Of a stretch of DNA of 41,714 nucleotides, positions 32,214-40,691 are shown piece by piece. This stretch comes from Candidatus Thorarchaeota archaeon (lineage in GTDB: Archaea > Asgardarchaeota > Thorarchaeia > Thorarchaeales > Thorarchaeaceae). Position 1 is the stretch's first letter, and every line of letters starts with the position of its first letter. A program made the translations under genes and the position numbers. The notes under the pieces are model-generated. The model was not told the origin of the DNA. It saw nothing but the letters and a program-made list of their open reading frames with translations, and did no database searches. The stretch lies in contig JAEOUN010000063.1 in NCBI GenBank assembly GCA_016839245.1, positions 1-41,714 on the forward strand. Direction: 5' to 3'.

Positions 32214-32922
32214 TCAGAATTCTCGCATCTACAACTAAGGCGCCTTTGCCTTTTTCATAGATAAAAGTCGGATTGCAATCCAACTCCGTGATCTCCGGAT
32301 TTTCTTCTATCATTTTTGAAACTGATAACATAATTTTGACAAGTGCATCTATATCTCTGGGGGCTTCGCCGCGTATTCCCTCAAGTATCTTGTATGCTTT
32401 GAGTTCCTTCAACATCTCTCTAGCATCAGCTTCAGTGAAAGGAATCAGACGAAATGATACGTCTTTTAGCACTTCGACAAAGATGCCTCCAAGTCCTGCC
32501 ATAAGGGCATGACCAAATTGAGGGTCTTTTGTTACACCAACAATCATCTCGGTTCCCATATCCGCAAATGCTGATATGAAGACTCCATGGCTCAAATCAA
32601 CATCGATACCTTTCTCTTTTCCATACTCCTTTGCATTCTCCATTATTGTACCGAAGGCTTTACGAACCTCGTCCTCGCTCTTGAGATTAACTTTAACCCC
32701 ACCTGCATCGGACTTGTGTAGAATGTCTTTGGAAAGAATCTTCAGCACCACTGGGAATCCAATCTCTTTTGCTTTGATTGCAGCTTTATCAGCTGTCGTT
32801 GCTGTACCATAAGGAGGTATTGAAATTCCATAGGCCTTCATTATGTCCTTTGCTTCGTTTTCTAATACAAATGTCCTACCCTCTTCAAGAGCAGTCTTGA
32901 AGATTTTCTTTGCATCTTTCAT
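32197..32922 (-). CDS. acdB: Acetate-CoA ligase (ADP-forming), beta subunit
   Basis: 241 residues, an ATP-grasp domain of the ADP-forming acyl-CoA synthetase. With the alpha subunit it makes ATP from acetyl-CoA or another acyl-CoA, ADP and phosphate. VLENEAKDIMKAYGISIPPY, the lysine strand GFPVVLKILSKDILHKSDAGGV and the ATP-grasp metal site region ITELDCNPTFIYEKG are diagnostic. The length matches the separate beta subunit of archaea. It lies 43 bp downstream of acdA in one operon. Confidence 0.93.
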   Translation of the reverse strand: MKDAKKIFKTALEEGRTFVLENEAKDIMKAYGISIPPYGTATTADKAAIKAKEIGFPVVLKILSKDILHKSDAGGVKVNLKSEDEVRKAFGTIMENAKEYGKEKGIDVDLSHGVFISAFADMGTEMIVGVTKDPQFGHALMAGLGGIFVEVLKDVSFRLIPFTEADAREMLKELKAYKILEGIRGEAPRDIDALVKIMLSVSKMIEENPEITELDCNPTFIYEKGKGALVVDARILISGSN

Positions 32923-32965
32923 CGTCTTATTGGCCTCGCTTAATTCCTGACTCTACTAGTTCCTT

Positions 32966-34417
32966 TTATGGTTTATCAGAGCTCAATGTCTTGTTGAATT
33001 TATCGCCATATTTGATTTCACCATATTTTGCAAGTCCTTTTGCTGCAAGTGCGGCTTTTTCACCTGTCGCATAGGTCGGGACGCCCATTAGTTCCATAAT
33101 CTCCCCGGCTTTTGTTGTGAATCCACCACCCATAGAAACTACAATGAAAGGTAGACCAGATTGTCGTTGATAATTAGCAATGACATTTGTTATGTCCATT
33201 CCTAGGCTTGGTGTCTGGAGCAGCATACCCACAACAAACATATCATATTCTCCACTCGCAATTGCTTCTTGGAGTACTATATCATATCGAGAAGCATCAG
33301 TATCACCGACCACATCAATTGGATTACCAACAGCACAATAACCCGGAAGGCGTTCATGAAACCGTTTTTCAAGATCCTCTGAGGGACTTGGAATTGCTAG
33401 TCCGATAGCTTCGAGGGCATCAGTAGTCATGACACCTAAGCCACCACCATTGGTGACCATGAGAACTCTATCACCTTTTGCAGGTGGTTGCATTGCAAGA
33501 GCTTTTGCCATATCGAACATGTGCTCGAAATTATCAACTCTGATTACTCCTGCCTGTTTGTATGCCGCGGCTGCTATATTATCTGAGCCTGCAAGAGACC
33601 CAGTGTGTGAACTTGCAGCAGCTCTCGCTCGTTTTCCTCTACCTGATTTCACAACAAGGATTGGTTTATGAGGTGTGACATCTTTTGCTGTATCAAAAAA
33701 TGTTCTTCCCTTTCCTGAATCATAGCCTTCAGTATAATAACAGATAACCTGTGTAGTGGGATCATTTGCTAGATAACAGAGTAAGTCATCATCATCCACA
33801 TCGCATTTATTTCCCAGACTGATTAGCTTGCTAATTCCGATTCCTAACTCTGCAGTCCAGTCAGAGATTGCTGCAGCAAAGGCACCAGATTGAGAGACTA
33901 ATGATATATTTGCAACATTGCTTGGTTTAGGTCTCCCACATCTATACTCCGGCAGGAAGAACGTATCAATATGACTATGTGTGTCAATGACTCCAACGCA
34001 ATTTGGTCCAATAACTCGAATTTCAGCCTTCTTTGCTATGGCTACAATTTCGTCTTCTAGTTCTGCACCTGCAGGTCCAGTCTCAGAAAAACCTCCTGAG
34101 ATGATGATAGTTGCTTTTACTCCTTTAGCCGCAATATCTTCGAAGACTCGGGGGGTTATTCGAGCTGGGACTGCTACAACAACAAGATCCACAGGCTCCT
34201 TGATGTCCTGTAAGGTTGGAAAGCAAGGAATGCCAAGGACTTGATTGTACTTTGGATTGATTGCATAGACCTTTCCAGTGTATTGAGGTTTGATAAAATT
34301 TTGAATGATTGCTTGCCCTACACTATTTTGACTTGTCGATGCACCATATATTGCAACGCTCTTTGCATTGAAAAACAGACTCAATTGCTCCGTTGAACCA
34401 CAAGACACAGTTAACAC
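32966..34417 (-). CDS. acdA: Acetate-CoA ligase (ADP-forming), alpha subunit
   Basis: 483 residues. It has a CoA-binding Rossmann domain (SVAIYGASTSQNSVG) followed by two ligase-CoA flavodoxin-like domains. The phosphorylated catalytic histidine is in SSHTGSLAGSD (about residue 270). The later segments TNGGGLGVMTTDALE and GNPIDVVGD match the family. With acdB it yields ATP by substrate-level phosphorylation from acyl-CoA, typical of fermentative archaea. Its substrate range (acetyl, phenylacetyl, other) cannot be read from sequence. Confidence 0.95.
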   Translation of the reverse strand: MLTVSCGSTEQLSLFFNAKSVAIYGASTSQNSVGQAIIQNFIKPQYTGKVYAINPKYNQVLGIPCFPTLQDIKEPVDLVVVAVPARITPRVFEDIAAKGVKATIIISGGFSETGPAGAELEDEIVAIAKKAEIRVIGPNCVGVIDTHSHIDTFFLPEYRCGRPKPSNVANISLVSQSGAFAAAISDWTAELGIGISKLISLGNKCDVDDDDLLCYLANDPTTQVICYYTEGYDSGKGRTFFDTAKDVTPHKPILVVKSGRGKRARAAASSHTGSLAGSDNIAAAAYKQAGVIRVDNFEHMFDMAKALAMQPPAKGDRVLMVTNGGGLGVMTTDALEAIGLAIPSPSEDLEKRFHERLPGYCAVGNPIDVVGDTDASRYDIVLQEAIASGEYDMFVVGMLLQTPSLGMDITNVIANYQRQSGLPFIVVSMGGGFTTKAGEIMELMGVPTYATGEKAALAAKGLAKYGEIKYGDKFNKTLSSDKP

Positions 34418-34535
34418 GCTCTAGTAGTCTATGATAAGTACTCTGAAATGGAAAATAAACAGTACTTGTTCTTTGTCATGTGGTACATAGGTAATAATAA
34501 TAACAAAAATCGGCTCAGCAATATGAGGTTCTACA

Positions 34536-35543
34536 TTGGGATTTGACATTCTTGCAGATGGTCAAGCTATTCTCAATGCATCTACTGGTGAATTTACAGA
34601 GTGGATGAATAAGGCATTTGCCGCGAGAATGACCAACTTTGGAAGTGCTTTACTATGCTATAGTCCTACAGCATATCCCTATAGAGTCCAAAATCACAGT
34701 CAGTCTTCCGCTCATAATTTTCTCTCGTTAAGTGTCACTGGAAATTCCTGTTCCTTACACTGTGAGCACTGCGATGGGCATCTTTTGAAAGGGATGGAAT
34801 CTACACCTACCCCAGAAGCATTATTCAGACGTTGTAAAGAAATTCAGGAATCAGGTGGCGAAGGAGTCCTGATTAGTGGTGGGTCTACATCAAATGGTTA
34901 TGTACCCTTGGAACGTTTCGGAGAGGTTATACGACGAATCAAAGAACAACTTGATCTACTAGTTGTGGTTCACACTGGTCTTGTCACTCATGAAACTGCA
35001 TCTCAACTTGCGAAAGCAGGTATTGATGCAGCAATGCTTGACATAATTGGTGATAAGGATGTATCATCAAGAGTCTATCACATTCAAGATGGTCCTTTAA
35101 AGATGAGGAGATCTCTTGACATCCTTGAGGAACACAATATCCCTACAGTCCCTCATGTCCTCGTTGGTCTTGATTATGGGCATCTCAAAGGCGAACTTGA
35201 AGCTCTCGATATAATTGCTCAGGGCGCTCCATCAGCTCTCGTTATTATAGCACTTACTCCTGTTCGTAAAACGCCCATGGAAAATGTTACGCCGCCGGCT
35301 CCAGAGAGTATTGGTAGAATCATGACGGCTGCCAGACTTGGTTTTACACACATTCCCCTCCTACTTGGATGTGCTCGTCCAATTGGTCAACACAAGATCG
35401 ATACTGACCTATATGCTCTCAAAAGTGGTGCAAATGGCATAGCAATGATTAGTCAGGAGGGTGTTGATGCTGCAAGAACTATGGGGCTTAAACCAATTTT
35501 CAGGGATGTCTGCTGTAGTCTTGCATATCAAGAACTATCTTGA
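34536..35543 (+). CDS. Radical SAM protein, biotin-synthase-like
   Basis: 335 residues from TTG 34536, with GAGG seven bases upstream. The [4Fe-4S] motif CxxxCxxC is at Cys72, Cys76, Cys79 (SCSLHCEHCDG). SAM-binding strands follow: GVLISGGSTSNGY (the GGE-like motif) and VVVHTGLVT. The C-terminal region holds two adjacent Cys (RDVCCSL). It resembles the archaeal 'uncharacterised homolog of biotin synthase' group, which has been linked to archaeal two-part lipoyl synthases; assignment to lipoate is only a guess. The 3' end overlaps the next membrane-protein gene, on the opposite strand, by 16 bp. Confidence 0.75.
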   Translation: MGFDILADGQAILNASTGEFTEWMNKAFAARMTNFGSALLCYSPTAYPYRVQNHSQSSAHNFLSLSVTGNSCSLHCEHCDGHLLKGMESTPTPEALFRRCKEIQESGGEGVLISGGSTSNGYVPLERFGEVIRRIKEQLDLLVVVHTGLVTHETASQLAKAGIDAAMLDIIGDKDVSSRVYHIQDGPLKMRRSLDILEEHNIPTVPHVLVGLDYGHLKGELEALDIIAQGAPSALVIIALTPVRKTPMENVTPPAPESIGRIMTAARLGFTHIPLLLGCARPIGQHKIDTDLYALKSGANGIAMISQEGVDAARTMGLKPIFRDVCCSLAYQELS

Positions 35544-36079
35544 AGTTTCTTCATGGACCATCCTGTCAATTCATAGCCAGCATCAAAGATCCATAGTCCC
35601 ACTGCAGTAGGTAACAGTGCTGACCATAGTAACGTTAGCAATACCACTGAAATCTTCATTGTAAATCTAAATCGGAAAAATCTGTGTGCCCGTGGTGAAA
35701 TATTCTGATCAGCCCAGTCATTCCCTTTTTCATCAATGACTGCTGCAAGAAACATAATGAATACCAAGGTAATCCAGTCTAGCCAGATAGTAGTAGTGGG
35801 TAATCCCATTATTGCAACTACTACAAAGATTAGCACAAATCCAACAGAGAATTGAGGACGATTTACTTTTCCTGATGCAAGTACTCCTATAATGATGCTA
35901 ACTAGTAATGCAAAATCGTATTCTGATATAGTCATTAACAATCCAAAGAGTAATCCTGAGAGCGTCAATGGAAGCCATGCAAAATCTGGTCTTTCTAGCT
36001 CATCAAGAAAGTCATCTCCCATCTTGAGTGTCAATCCCGCTAGAAAATAAGCTGAAAAATACGCTACCCACTCTATCAT
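35528..36079 (-). CDS. Integral membrane protein with two acidic motifs
   Basis: 183 residues, about five or six hydrophobic segments. Two acidic clusters (GDDFLDELERPD near residue 21 and DEKGNDWAD near residue 117) lie at similar places in the two halves and recall the Asp-rich motifs of membrane prenyltransferases. The protein is shorter than UbiA-family enzymes (about 280), so the resemblance is weak. No other family is recognised. GAGAGA precedes the ATG. Confidence 0.65.
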   Translation of the reverse strand: MIEWVAYFSAYFLAGLTLKMGDDFLDELERPDFAWLPLTLSGLLFGLLMTISEYDFALLVSIIIGVLASGKVNRPQFSVGFVLIFVVVAIMGLPTTTIWLDWITLVFIMFLAAVIDEKGNDWADQNISPRAHRFFRFRFTMKISVVLLTLLWSALLPTAVGLWIFDAGYELTGWSMKKLQDSS

Positions 36080-36232
36080 TCTCTCTTCATCCAGAAATAA
36101 CTCATGGTTTTTAATGGTGGCCCCTCAGCTTAACTATGACTCGTAATCGGACTGTTCAGCCCTACGATAGCCAATCACATCACTGGAGCCATATGAACAT
36201 CCAATGAAGTATTGATAAAACTTCGTGAAGTC

Positions 36233-36517
36233 CTATACAAGAGTGACAGGAGTACCAATTGCCTGACCTGGAAGGTTAGTTCGGAATTTTGCTCGGACAG
36301 CACCACTATTTCCATGTGGTCCGAGAACTTTTCCTAATATCTCACCCTCTTCATCTATAGTCCATTTAACCTTCCGACCAACAAGAGCTGAGGCCTCTGA
36401 TCTAGTCTTAACATCATTAAAAACTAGAATTACTTGATTAGGATGCTGTATATGCTTTCCTCTACGATAGCTTGCGACGACGCCTTTTTGGCCAGTTATT
36501 GTTGTCTTCGTGGACAT
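36233..36517 (-). CDS. rpl35ae: Ribosomal protein L35Ae
   Basis: 94 residues. Large-subunit protein eL33. The strands VVASYRRGKHIQHPNQVILVF, ALVGRKVKW and GKVLGPHGNSGAVRAKF match archaeal L35Ae in order and length. The Shine-Dalgarno GGAG (minus strand, 36527-36530) is one arm of a 12-bp palindrome CTCCTATAGGAG (36527-36538), which could mask it in a small hairpin and allow feedback control; this is inference. Confidence 0.93.
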   Translation of the reverse strand: MSTKTTITGQKGVVASYRRGKHIQHPNQVILVFNDVKTRSEASALVGRKVKWTIDEEGEILGKVLGPHGNSGAVRAKFRTNLPGQAIGTPVTLV

Positions 36518-36599
36518 ATGGTTTCTCTCCTATAGGAGTTCGCGTTCACCCCTGTGGAACTGGATATAAGACTTACTGAATGAACTCTATTTTTTTGAC

Positions 36600-37229
36600 T
36601 CAACTAATTTCGGGGCCACTATCTGTTTCAGGAGTGTCTTGACCTGATTTCTGTCTGAGTATCCGTGCCTCTTCTTCTTTTCCTTTCTCTATCAAGACAT
36701 CTTTTATTGCCCAGCCTACTTGGTCTCGTCTCTGAGCAAGTTTGAACAGAGCAAACCATGTTCTTCCATCGCCCATTGGCCCTTGATGATAAAGCTCATC
36801 TATCATCCTTTTAGCAACACCAATCTTATCGCTTGAGGTCTTAATTGACGTGATGATTCTTGTTTCAGTATCATTAATCTCCTTGATTCGCCATGAATGT
36901 TGTATTGTGCTTATTAATGATAAAAACACGATAATGAGAATGATTGGAATTGACTGTATCAATAGTTCCATAGTGAATATCATTAATCCCAATTCTACAA
37001 CCGATACCATGAGAATGAAGATGAACATGAATCCCTCAACAATTCCATTTGCAGAACGCTCCACACGCCAGTTATAGTATTTGGATAATGTTGATGATGG
37101 TGTTCTGAACCTCATAATGTCTTGAAGGTACTTGTCTCGAGAAATACGTCCGATAAGGAGCCACAGTGCCTGTAATAGTAATGCTAGTAACACTATAACA
37201 ACTGTAACTGTACTGACCAAGCTCTGCAT
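36600..37229 (-). CDS. Membrane protein with cytoplasmic tail
   Basis: About 209 residues, not recognised. Residues about 3-22 and a pair of segments near 68-105 are membrane helices (VTVVIVLLALLLQALWLLIG; LMVSVVELGLMIF and SIPIILIIVFLSLI). The C-terminal half is charged and helical with RMIDELYHQGPMGDGRTWF. The ATG at 37229 is preferred to the TTG at 37244: GGGGGGT sits just before it and a TATA box at 37254-37263 leaves no room for a leader to the TTG. Confidence 0.65.
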   Translation of the reverse strand: MQSLVSTVTVVIVLLALLLQALWLLIGRISRDKYLQDIMRFRTPSSTLSKYYNWRVERSANGIVEGFMFIFILMVSVVELGLMIFTMELLIQSIPIILIIVFLSLISTIQHSWRIKEINDTETRIITSIKTSSDKIGVAKRMIDELYHQGPMGDGRTWFALFKLAQRRDQVGWAIKDVLIEKGKEEEARILRQKSGQDTPETDSGPEIS

Positions 37230-37253
37230 ATGATGACCCCCCAAGTATTTTCG

Positions 37254-37263
37254 TTTAAATATA
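37254..37263 (-). promoter_or_regulatory. TATA box of the 36600-37229 membrane-protein gene
   Basis: TATATTTAAA on the minus strand, about 30 bp before the ATG at 37229, predicts an almost leaderless transcript and supports that start. Confidence 0.5.
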
Positions 37264-37394
37264 TGGAATAACGCTAATCAGTAATACTTTCGGTTTCCTC
37301 TCTTGGATGTCCGCGTCTGCTTTAACTGATGAACTCCTGTAATAATACTTTACCAATAATCGCATACTCATAATGATGGGTTTATTCTGGATTG

Positions 37395-37435
37395 CGCGGG
37401 CCCAGGCGTTGCCCTCCCGGAATTCTGCCTGGACT
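37395..37435. other. GC-rich hairpin element upstream of deoxyhypusine synthase
   Basis: An unusually GC-rich block in AT-rich surroundings. GGGCCC (37398-37403) is a palindrome, and CCAGGC (37402-37407) pairs with GCCTGG (37427-37432) around a 19-nt loop. On the minus strand the loop holds CCGGGAGG, a GNRA-type tetraloop closed by two G-C pairs, followed by GCAAC. This resembles a structured RNA, for example an SRP S-domain-like hairpin, but it is too short and no flanking helices were found. Function unknown. Confidence 0.35.
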
Positions 37436-37504
37436 CGCCTCCTTCCTTCTTCTTACAGAATGACTTATCATGGAATGAGATTTTCTTCAGTTGTGGTGAC
37501 AATC

Positions 37505-38422
37505 TTGCATAGAGTACATCACATTGATCCTATCAAATCGCGTGATATATCATCATTTCTTAGTTCGATGAACACAGTTGGAGTCCTTGGAGCAGGTCGA
37601 CTAGGTAGAGCTAGTTCCATTGTCCAGCGAATGTTTGAAGATCCCGATTGCTTCACCTACCTGTCTATGTCAGGACCAATGATACCTGGAGGACTCAGAA
37701 ATGTCGTCTGTCATCTTGTCCATTACAAATATGTTGATGCAATAGTCACTAGTGGCGCGAATATAGTTCACGATTTGATTGAGGCTTATGGAGGTGCTCA
37801 TTATCGGGTTCCTCAAGGGAAAGATGACTATGAACTTCGGGAGGCTGGAATGGGTCGTATAGCTGATATTTATGTAAAAGAAGAGGATTTTGAGAAATTT
37901 GAGAAGGGTGTCTATAATTTTCTCGATGGTCTTCCCCAAGAAAAGATGGTGGGACTTGCTCCAAGTGAATTTTTGCACGAACTTGGATTGAGTCTGGATG
38001 ATAAGGCGTCGTTTGTTTATCAGGCTGCTTTGAATAATATTCCTATCTTCTCTCCTGGATTGATGGACTCAATGCTCGGATTTCACCTCTATACATACAG
38101 CACTACAAAGAAACTATCTCTAGACTTTGTCAAAGATCTTCGAATTCTTGGTGAGATTGTGACTCAGACTAAGAAGAGAGGCGCAATCATGCTTGGTGGA
38201 GGTCTCACAAAGCATTTCACCATGGGTTCCACTATTCTAAAAGGAGGTCTTGACATGGCCGTACAGGTCACGCTCGATCGACCTGAAGGTGGAAGTCTTG
38301 GAGGTGCTCCATTGGTAGAAGGGGTTTCCTGGCAGAAGGTGCAGACTGATGCAAACTTTGAGTCTGTAATTGGTGATGCTACAATCATCTTTCCACTTCT
38401 AATATTAGGTGTTTTACCGTAG
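37505..38422 (+). CDS. dys: Deoxyhypusine synthase family protein
   Basis: 305 residues if translation starts at TTG 37505 (MHRVHHIDPIKSRDI), with GGTGAC six bases upstream; the longest frame (from 37373) would add 44 residues that run through the GC-rich hairpin and match no family member. NAD-dependent transfer of the aminobutyl group from spermidine to the hypusine lysine of aIF5A (EC 2.5.1.46). FLSMSGPMIPGGLRNVV, VDAIVTSGANIVHD, GGAHYRVPQGKDDYELREAG and GGSLGGAPLVEGVSWQKV (catalytic Lys278) match the family. Homospermidine-type synthases are related and cannot be fully excluded. Confidence 0.88.
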   Translation: MHRVHHIDPIKSRDISSFLSSMNTVGVLGAGRLGRASSIVQRMFEDPDCFTYLSMSGPMIPGGLRNVVCHLVHYKYVDAIVTSGANIVHDLIEAYGGAHYRVPQGKDDYELREAGMGRIADIYVKEEDFEKFEKGVYNFLDGLPQEKMVGLAPSEFLHELGLSLDDKASFVYQAALNNIPIFSPGLMDSMLGFHLYTYSTTKKLSLDFVKDLRILGEIVTQTKKRGAIMLGGGLTKHFTMGSTILKGGLDMAVQVTLDRPEGGSLGGAPLVEGVSWQKVQTDANFESVIGDATIIFPLLILGVLP

Positions 38423-38479
38423 ACGCTAGATTTATTTGATTTTTTAACAATGGTTAACATCATTATAGAGAGTGATAAA

Positions 38480-38872
38480 ATGAGCGTAAAATTACCGTAT
38501 CGGAAAGACTCTGTATATTTTCAGTATTATGTCACTGACTTTAGTCGTGCAAGGAATTTCTATAGTGAGATTCTAGGATTCAAGAGTGCCTGGGATATGG
38601 GCGATGAGGTTGGTTGGATAGAATTCCATCTTCCTGTGAAAGGTGCAAAGATTGGTCTGAATCTCGTCACAAAAGACAAACTCAAGCGTGGCTCTGCCAA
38701 GCTCACTTTAGAAGTCACAGATCTTGTGAAGATGAAGGAGTATCTCACAGGGAAAGGTGTCAAGAGTGATGAAATCACAGATGTACCTAACATGGTATCT
38801 TTCTTCAACATCAAGGACCCGGATGGTAATCCAATCCAGATTGTATCAGAACCTCGAGTGAAGAATGAGTAA
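38480..38872 (+). CDS. VOC-family (glyoxalase/dioxygenase fold) protein
   Basis: About 130 residues with two beta-alpha-beta-beta-beta modules. The first has VYFQYYVTDFSRARNFYSEI then WIEFHLP; the second ends FFNIKDPDGNPIQIVSE, where the Glu and the conserved DPDGN are family marks. The ATG at 38480 (MSVKLPY), after GAGTGAT, is preferred over the one at 38450. Metal-dependent isomerase, dioxygenase or resistance proteins all share this fold; the reaction is unknown. Confidence 0.8.
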   Translation: MSVKLPYRKDSVYFQYYVTDFSRARNFYSEILGFKSAWDMGDEVGWIEFHLPVKGAKIGLNLVTKDKLKRGSAKLTLEVTDLVKMKEYLTGKGVKSDEITDVPNMVSFFNIKDPDGNPIQIVSEPRVKNE

Positions 38873-38876
38873 TTCT

Positions 38877-39095
38877 TCAGTTCTTGTACTTGATAGATAT
38901 GATGAGTCCGACTAGCATGATTAGGGCACCAATGTAGAGGTGGTGTAGCTGGAATCCTGCTAAAAGATATGGGTCAAAATCTGGTAAAAAGTGTAGAAAA
39001 TCTATCCCTGCCACAAAGTCATGCAAGTCATCAACAAATAATACCAATCCAATTAAGAAAGCGAGAATACCAACAACTAAGCCTTTCTTTCCCAT
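38877..39095 (-). CDS. Small two-helix membrane protein
   Basis: 72 residues with two hydrophobic segments (about 5-22 and 50-67) separated by an Asp/His/Phe-rich loop (DDLHDFVAGIDFLHF, LPDFDPY). AGGAGA lies nine or so bases before the ATG, and the gene is convergent with the VOC gene (4 bp apart). No family recognised; the good ribosome site and clean topology make it likely real. Confidence 0.6.
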   Translation of the reverse strand: MGKKGLVVGILAFLIGLVLFVDDLHDFVAGIDFLHFLPDFDPYLLAGFQLHHLYIGALIMLVGLIISIKYKN

Positions 39096-39240
39096 CTTAT
39101 TCTCTCTCCTATTTCTTGTCCTGCACCCACCATCTTCTTTGCATATTCACAGAATATGTTATCAATGATTGCAATTATCTAATCCATGCCATACCCTTAA
39201 AGAGAACTGTTCGATGAAGAAATAGTAGTTGGAGTAATAA

Positions 39241-39711
39241 ATGTCTGATTTGGCTGAGCGGCTCAATGAGAAGTACGTCATTTTGATTATGGTTCTAGTG
39301 ACAGTGATATCGCCCTTCACTACCCTACTATCTAGTTTTGGAGGACATGATCACCATGTAAGTATATCAATCAACGCTCTCTTCTGGGCGATATTTCCCT
39401 CTGAGTTCTCTTTTGGTGGACTACAGGTCTTGAACCTTATCTCATTATCTTTTGGAATTCCACTTGGCTTCTTCAACATTGTCTTTGCATTTCAGGTCGT
39501 ACGCTATTTCAGAGGCGAAACAAGCAAAAGACGCACGTTTCTGGCTGGTATCTCGACCTTAATCATTCCATTTGCCTCTCTGATAATGGCATTACCACTT
39601 ATGATCTCCTCTGGCTGGTATGTCTACATTGGTCCGATTCCAGTGCAGCTCGTTACTGGTCTTATCCTAGTGTACTTTGCAGGTCCGAAAGAATCTACTT
39701 CCCCCTGGTGA
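39241..39711 (+). CDS. Four-helix membrane protein, paralog of 39800-40546
   Basis: 156 residues with about four hydrophobic segments. The segment VFAFQVVRYFRGETSKRRTFLAGIS followed by WYVYIGPIPVQLVTGLIL is closely similar to VFAYQMVRLYQGKSTMKQTLLVGLF and LYLIHIPIPILLLAAIIM in the neighbour at 39800-40546, so the two share a domain. GGAG precedes the ATG by six bases. Function unknown. Confidence 0.65.
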   Translation: MSDLAERLNEKYVILIMVLVTVISPFTTLLSSFGGHDHHVSISINALFWAIFPSEFSFGGLQVLNLISLSFGIPLGFFNIVFAFQVVRYFRGETSKRRTFLAGISTLIIPFASLIMALPLMISSGWYVYIGPIPVQLVTGLILVYFAGPKESTSPW

Positions 39712-39799
39712 AGAACCAGTAACTCTATTGTCTTCAGTCTAGAGTTTCTCTGTATTAGATACTTTCAGTCGAGAAATGCTCTCTCTCTCAATTTACATA

Positions 39800-40546
39800 T
39801 TATTTCTTTGTTGGAAGTGTCATGAGGTATAGGATTCCCGTAATTAGAATATAACTTGGCAATGCTTGTCCATAGAATGCTTGAAACTGCCATGAACCAA
39901 CAATAGCCACAATCAAACCTCCAAAGATGAGAAGGATGATTTCTGCTATCAGTATTGTTTCCAGAACCTTGTTAAGCGTCACACCTCTAAGATCTCTTGT
40001 CTTAGCAATAATTTTCTTCTCTACATCCAACCAGTCTGAGTGTTCTTGTTCATCCTCCACCCAAGACTTTGTTCTTGGTGAAGGCGGCTTATATCTCATC
40101 ATAATGATTGCTGCAAGGAGTAAGATTGGAATTGGTATATGGATCAAGTATAATCCACGATGCATTATCAATATCATTGGAATATCAATAATGAGTGTTT
40201 GTAGCTCAATGAATAGACCCACCAAAAGAGTCTGTTTCATGGTTGATTTGCCTTGATACAATCGTACCATCTGATATGCAAACACCGGTCGAAGAAACGT
40301 GTACATTATTGAGTTAGCAATGATGAAAGGTAACCAATAATTATCAAAGTACCATCTCCCATATTCTGAGCTATAATAAAGCTCCCATATCATCCCCCAC
40401 ATTTCAAATGAAGGATTACTTGGTGGAAACCACCACATGAGTAGAAATGCCGGACCAAAGACAGCAAGAAGAGTGAAGTAGAATGCTACCAATCTGGCAC
40501 TCACTGACTCTCCTTCAGCAGGCAGTCCCTTACTCTCCACACTCAC
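39800..40546 (-). CDS. Polytopic membrane protein sharing a domain with 39241-39711
   Basis: 248 residues with about six hydrophobic segments. The middle carries the motif FAYQMVRLYQGKSTMKQTLL seen in the neighbouring protein. A charged cytoplasmic loop (residues about 152-190, with SWVEDEQEHSDWLDVEKKI) joins the last helices. No recognised family, signal peptide or catalytic motif. Confidence 0.65.
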   Translation of the reverse strand: MSVESKGLPAEGESVSARLVAFYFTLLAVFGPAFLLMWWFPPSNPSFEMWGMIWELYYSSEYGRWYFDNYWLPFIIANSIMYTFLRPVFAYQMVRLYQGKSTMKQTLLVGLFIELQTLIIDIPMILIMHRGLYLIHIPIPILLLAAIIMMRYKPPSPRTKSWVEDEQEHSDWLDVEKKIIAKTRDLRGVTLNKVLETILIAEIILLIFGGLIVAIVGSWQFQAFYGQALPSYILITGILYLMTLPTKK

Positions 40547-40691
40547 TCACGAATCCACCATGTAATCATGCTGATGTAGACTTAGTGTTTAAGCTTTTCT
40601 AGACCAGGAAAGGTATTATCTCAATATGTAGTAAAGAATCGCATCATGACCTACTCTTCTATTCTCAACTATTATCTAACAACTAAATACT

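Noticed and set aside
36080..36232. tRNA-like sequence between the membrane protein and L35Ae genes
   Set aside because: Some GC-rich stems were tried on both strands, but no T arm, anticodon arm and acceptor could be formed together.
37395..37435. SRP RNA gene
   Set aside because: Only a helix-8-like hairpin is seen; the long Alu-like arm and pairing ends of archaeal 7S RNA are missing.
37373..37504. N-terminal extension of deoxyhypusine synthase
   Set aside because: The 44 residues match no family member, run through a GC-rich hairpin, and a better ribosome site precedes TTG 37505.
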